Shown: piece after piece, positions 5,875-7,395 of the stretch
Position numbering within the stretch: the first letter of the stretch is position 1
Layout of the letters: each line of letters opens with the position of its first letter
Assembly: GCA_949746915.1 (NCBI GenBank)
Contig: CATKEA010000201.1
Span: forward strand, 1 to 7,395
Length of the DNA: 7,395 nucleotides
Source: an uncultured Bacilli bacterium
GTDB lineage: Bacteria; Bacillota_I; Bacilli_A; RF39; UBA660
Direction: 5' to 3'
Made by a program: the position numbers and the translations under genes
The notes under the pieces: model-generated
The model's input: only the letters and a program-made list of their open reading frames with translations
The model's database searches: none
What the model was told of the DNA's origin: nothing

Positions 5875-6783
5875 ATGTATCCCGGATATAATTTTATGGG
5901 AAAAGAAGAAAAGTGCAAAGTAGTTGATATTTCTTATCCTAGTCAGCATCAAGATTGTCAGCCAGGATTAGAATATATTATGAGACCTTTGCCAATTTCA
6001 GAAAACATCTGTTATCAAGCATCAAATAAATTAAAAAATAAAGTAGCTTTGATTACAGGTGGAGATAGTGGGATAGGAAGAAGTGTTGCTATTTTATTTG
6101 CTAAAGAAGGTGCTGATGTTGCTATTTCTTACTTGTGTGAAGAGATTGATGCTTTAAAAACAAAGAGTCAGGTTGAGTCGTATGGAAGAAGATGTTTGCT
6201 TATACCAGGTGATTTAACTATAGAAGAAAATTGTCAAAGAGCAGTACAAGATGTAATTGATACTTTTGGAAAACTTGATATTTTAGTAAATAATTGTGGT
6301 GTTCAATTTATAAAGAGAAGTATTTTAGATATTTCTAGTGAACAATTAGAATACACTTTTAAAACTAATTTCTTTTCATATTTTTATATGACAAAAGCAG
6401 CTTTACCTTATTTAAAAAGTGGAAGTAGTATTATAAATACCACTAGTATAACAGCTTATCAAGGTAATAAAGATTTAATTGATTATAGTGCAACTAAAGG
6501 AGCTATTACTACTTTTACTAGAAGTTTGTCACTTAGTTTAGTCTCTCAAGGAATAAGAGTAAATGGTGTTGCCCCAGGACCTATTTGGACACCATTAATA
6601 CCAGCTTCTTATAGTGCTAGTGAAGTTACAACATTTGGTACTTATACATCAAAAGTACCAATGAACAGGAGTGGTCAGCCTTTTGAAGTTGCAACATCGT
6701 ATTTATTTTTAGCAAGTGATGATTCTAGATATATGTCAGGACAAATTTTACATCCGAATGGTGGTGCAATAGTAGGATCTTAA
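5875..6783 (+). CDS. Short-chain dehydrogenase/reductase, Gsp39/YhdF-like
   Basis: The product has 302 residues, the usual length for this SDR subgroup, in which a roughly 50-residue N-terminal extension (here with QPGLEYIMRPLP, 29-40) precedes the Rossmann core. The cofactor loop TGGDSGIGR is at 61-69, GD at 112-113 begins the adenine-side strand motif, and NNCG (139-142) replaces the common NNAG. The catalytic set is Asn165, Ser191, Tyr204 and Lys208 (YSATK), with PG at 234-235. All catalytic residues are present, so it should be an active NAD(P)-dependent cytoplasmic oxidoreductase. The substrate is not predictable; relatives in Bacillus include general stress proteins and are annotated as oxidoreductases of unknown substrate. 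It lies between two terminators and so may be a single-gene transcript. No convincing full promoter is seen in the short gap; TAAACT at 5849-5854 is a possible -10 with a weak -35. Confidence 0.93.
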   Translation: MYPGYNFMGKEEKCKVVDISYPSQHQDCQPGLEYIMRPLPISENICYQASNKLKNKVALITGGDSGIGRSVAILFAKEGADVAISYLCEEIDALKTKSQVESYGRRCLLIPGDLTIEENCQRAVQDVIDTFGKLDILVNNCGVQFIKRSILDISSEQLEYTFKTNFFSYFYMTKAALPYLKSGSSIINTTSITAYQGNKDLIDYSATKGAITTFTRSLSLSLVSQGIRVNGVAPGPIWTPLIPASYSASEVTTFGTYTSKVPMNRSGQPFEVATSYLFLASDDSRYMSGQILHPNGGAIVGS

Positions 6784-6791
6784 TATTAATT

Positions 6792-6815
6792 AGCTACATA
6801 AGAAGTAGCTTTTTT
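6792..6815 (+). terminator. Rho-independent terminator after the SDR gene
   Basis: A 6-bp stem (AGCTAC, 6792-6797, with GTAGCT, 6805-6810) closes a seven-base loop and runs into six T residues (6810-6815). It starts eight bases after the SDR stop codon. Confidence 0.8.
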
Positions 6816-6816
6816 A

Positions 6817-6845
6817 TTGACAAATAAGGGAAAAAAATGTAAACT
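6817..6845 (+). promoter_or_regulatory. Promoter for the pyrophosphatase gene
   Basis: A perfect -35 hexamer TTGACA (6817-6822) is followed after 17 bases by TAAACT (6840-6845, four of six matches to TATAAT), with a TG directly before it. It lies immediately downstream of the terminator T-run. The expected transcription start is near 6852, giving a leader of about 24 bases that contains AAGGAG (6859-6864). Confidence 0.7.
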
Positions 6846-6875
6846 TAATAACATATTTAAGGAGTTGATTTTGAT

Positions 6876-7395
6876 ATGGAAAATGAAGAAATATATATAT
6901 TTGGACATAGAAAGCCAGACACTGATTCTGTAACAAGTGCTATTAGTTTATCTTATTTAAAAAATAAACTTGGTTTTAATACAATACCAATGGTATTAGG
7001 AGAAATTAATAGAGAAACAGAATATGTTTTAAATTATTTTAAAGTAAAGGAACCTAGTTATTTAAATGATGTTAAATTGCAAATCAAAGATGTTGATTAT
7101 CAACGTGGTTTTTGTTTAGCTGATAATGTTTCTGTTAGTGAAGCTTATGATTATATGGTAGAAAATGGTGTAACAGGTGTACCTATTATTGATAAAGATG
7201 AAAAGTTTTCTGGATTAGTTACAGTTAAGAATGTTGTAAGAGATTTGATAAGTGGAGATTTTAATACACTTCATACATCATATGCAAATGTATTAAAGAC
7301 ACTTGAAGGAGAAGAAGTATTAAAATTCGATGATGAAATACAAGGAAATTTGTTAGTTGCTTCATATAGAAGTAAAACATTTTTAAATAATATTA
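6876..7395 (+). CDS. Manganese-dependent inorganic pyrophosphatase with CBS/DRTGG regulatory insertion (3' partial)
   Basis: Only the first 173 residues are in the window and the frame is still open at the right edge. The N-terminus carries the family II pyrophosphatase (DHH superfamily) motif GHRKPDTDS (10-18), whose His11, Asp15 and Asp17 are expected metal ligands. The enzyme hydrolyses pyrophosphate to two phosphates in the cytoplasm and pulls biosynthetic reactions forward. From about residue 65 the simple pyrophosphatase pattern is interrupted by a CBS domain (ADNVSVSEAYDYMVENGVTGVPIID, about 82-106, then FSGLVTVKNV, 111-120). After that comes LKFDDEIQGNLLVASY (149-164), which looks like the start of a DRTGG domain. 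This is the layout of nucleotide-regulated CBS-pyrophosphatases, where adenine nucleotides tune activity. The ATG has AAGGAG upstream with a slightly long 11-base spacing. It has its own promoter. Confidence 0.92.
   Translation, partial: MENEEIYIFGHRKPDTDSVTSAISLSYLKNKLGFNTIPMVLGEINRETEYVLNYFKVKEPSYLNDVKLQIKDVDYQRGFCLADNVSVSEAYDYMVENGVTGVPIIDKDEKFSGLVTVKNVVRDLISGDFNTLHTSYANVLKTLEGEEVLKFDDEIQGNLLVASYRSKTFLNNI

Noticed and set aside
5848..6846. Shared octamer GTAAACTT at 5848-5855 and 6839-6846, upstream of the SDR and pyrophosphatase genes
   Set aside because: In both places it overlaps a possible -10 element, but one eight-base AT-rich match between two leaders is likely by chance. There is no further similarity around it.
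1..7395. Mycoplasma-type code with TGA as tryptophan
   Set aside because: All tryptophans in the open frames are TGG, no frame needs TGA readthrough, and the five visible stops (three TAG, two TAA) end genes at sensible family lengths. The lack of TGA stops among five genes is too small a sample to mean anything.

Overview
The window comes from a very AT-rich, low-GC bacterium, most likely an uncultured gut-type Firmicute of the Bacilli (RF39/Erysipelotrichia-like relatives). The grounds are strong AGGAGG-type ribosome binding sites, A/T-ending codons, short rho-independent terminators, and protein types typical of Firmicutes: a phosphodiester glycosidase, a Gsp39/YhdF-like SDR and a CBS-type manganese pyrophosphatase. 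Every tryptophan in the open frames is TGG and no gene needs TGA readthrough, so the standard bacterial code applies and not the Mycoplasma code. The exact lineage is an inference. All six genes are on the + strand.

Region 1 (1-3999) is a two-gene unit closed by a terminator. The first gene enters from the left edge, so its start is missing. It encodes a membrane-anchored surface protein: a transmembrane segment, a Cys-containing globular domain that resembles pilin-like exported domains, a Pro/Ser/Thr linker with a 24-bp tandem repeat, and a Tyr/Thr/Trp-rich, probably beta-structured C-terminal domain. It is followed 18 bases later by an unrecognised 855-residue protein with one central Ala/Gly-rich membrane segment and a long, very acidic, Asp/Asn-rich disordered tail. 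I can assign no established function to either, and this pair is the best candidate for something undescribed.

Region 2 (4000-5844) is a second two-gene unit with its own candidate promoter and a terminator that overlaps the last stop codon. It encodes a small membrane-anchored helical protein of unknown function, then a membrane-anchored phosphodiester glycosidase (NAGPA family). The glycosidase has an unusual N-terminal segment built from repeated IPxE motifs, placed before its membrane helix.

Region 3 (5845-7395) holds two housekeeping-type genes. A complete short-chain dehydrogenase/reductase ends in a small hairpin terminator. A near-consensus promoter then leads into the 5' part of a manganese-dependent inorganic pyrophosphatase with a regulatory CBS/DRTGG insertion, which runs off the right edge.

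There are no tRNA or rRNA genes, insertion sequences or CRISPR arrays in view. Regions 1 and 2 look like cell-envelope functions and region 3 looks like ordinary metabolism. No functional link between the three is visible beyond adjacency.
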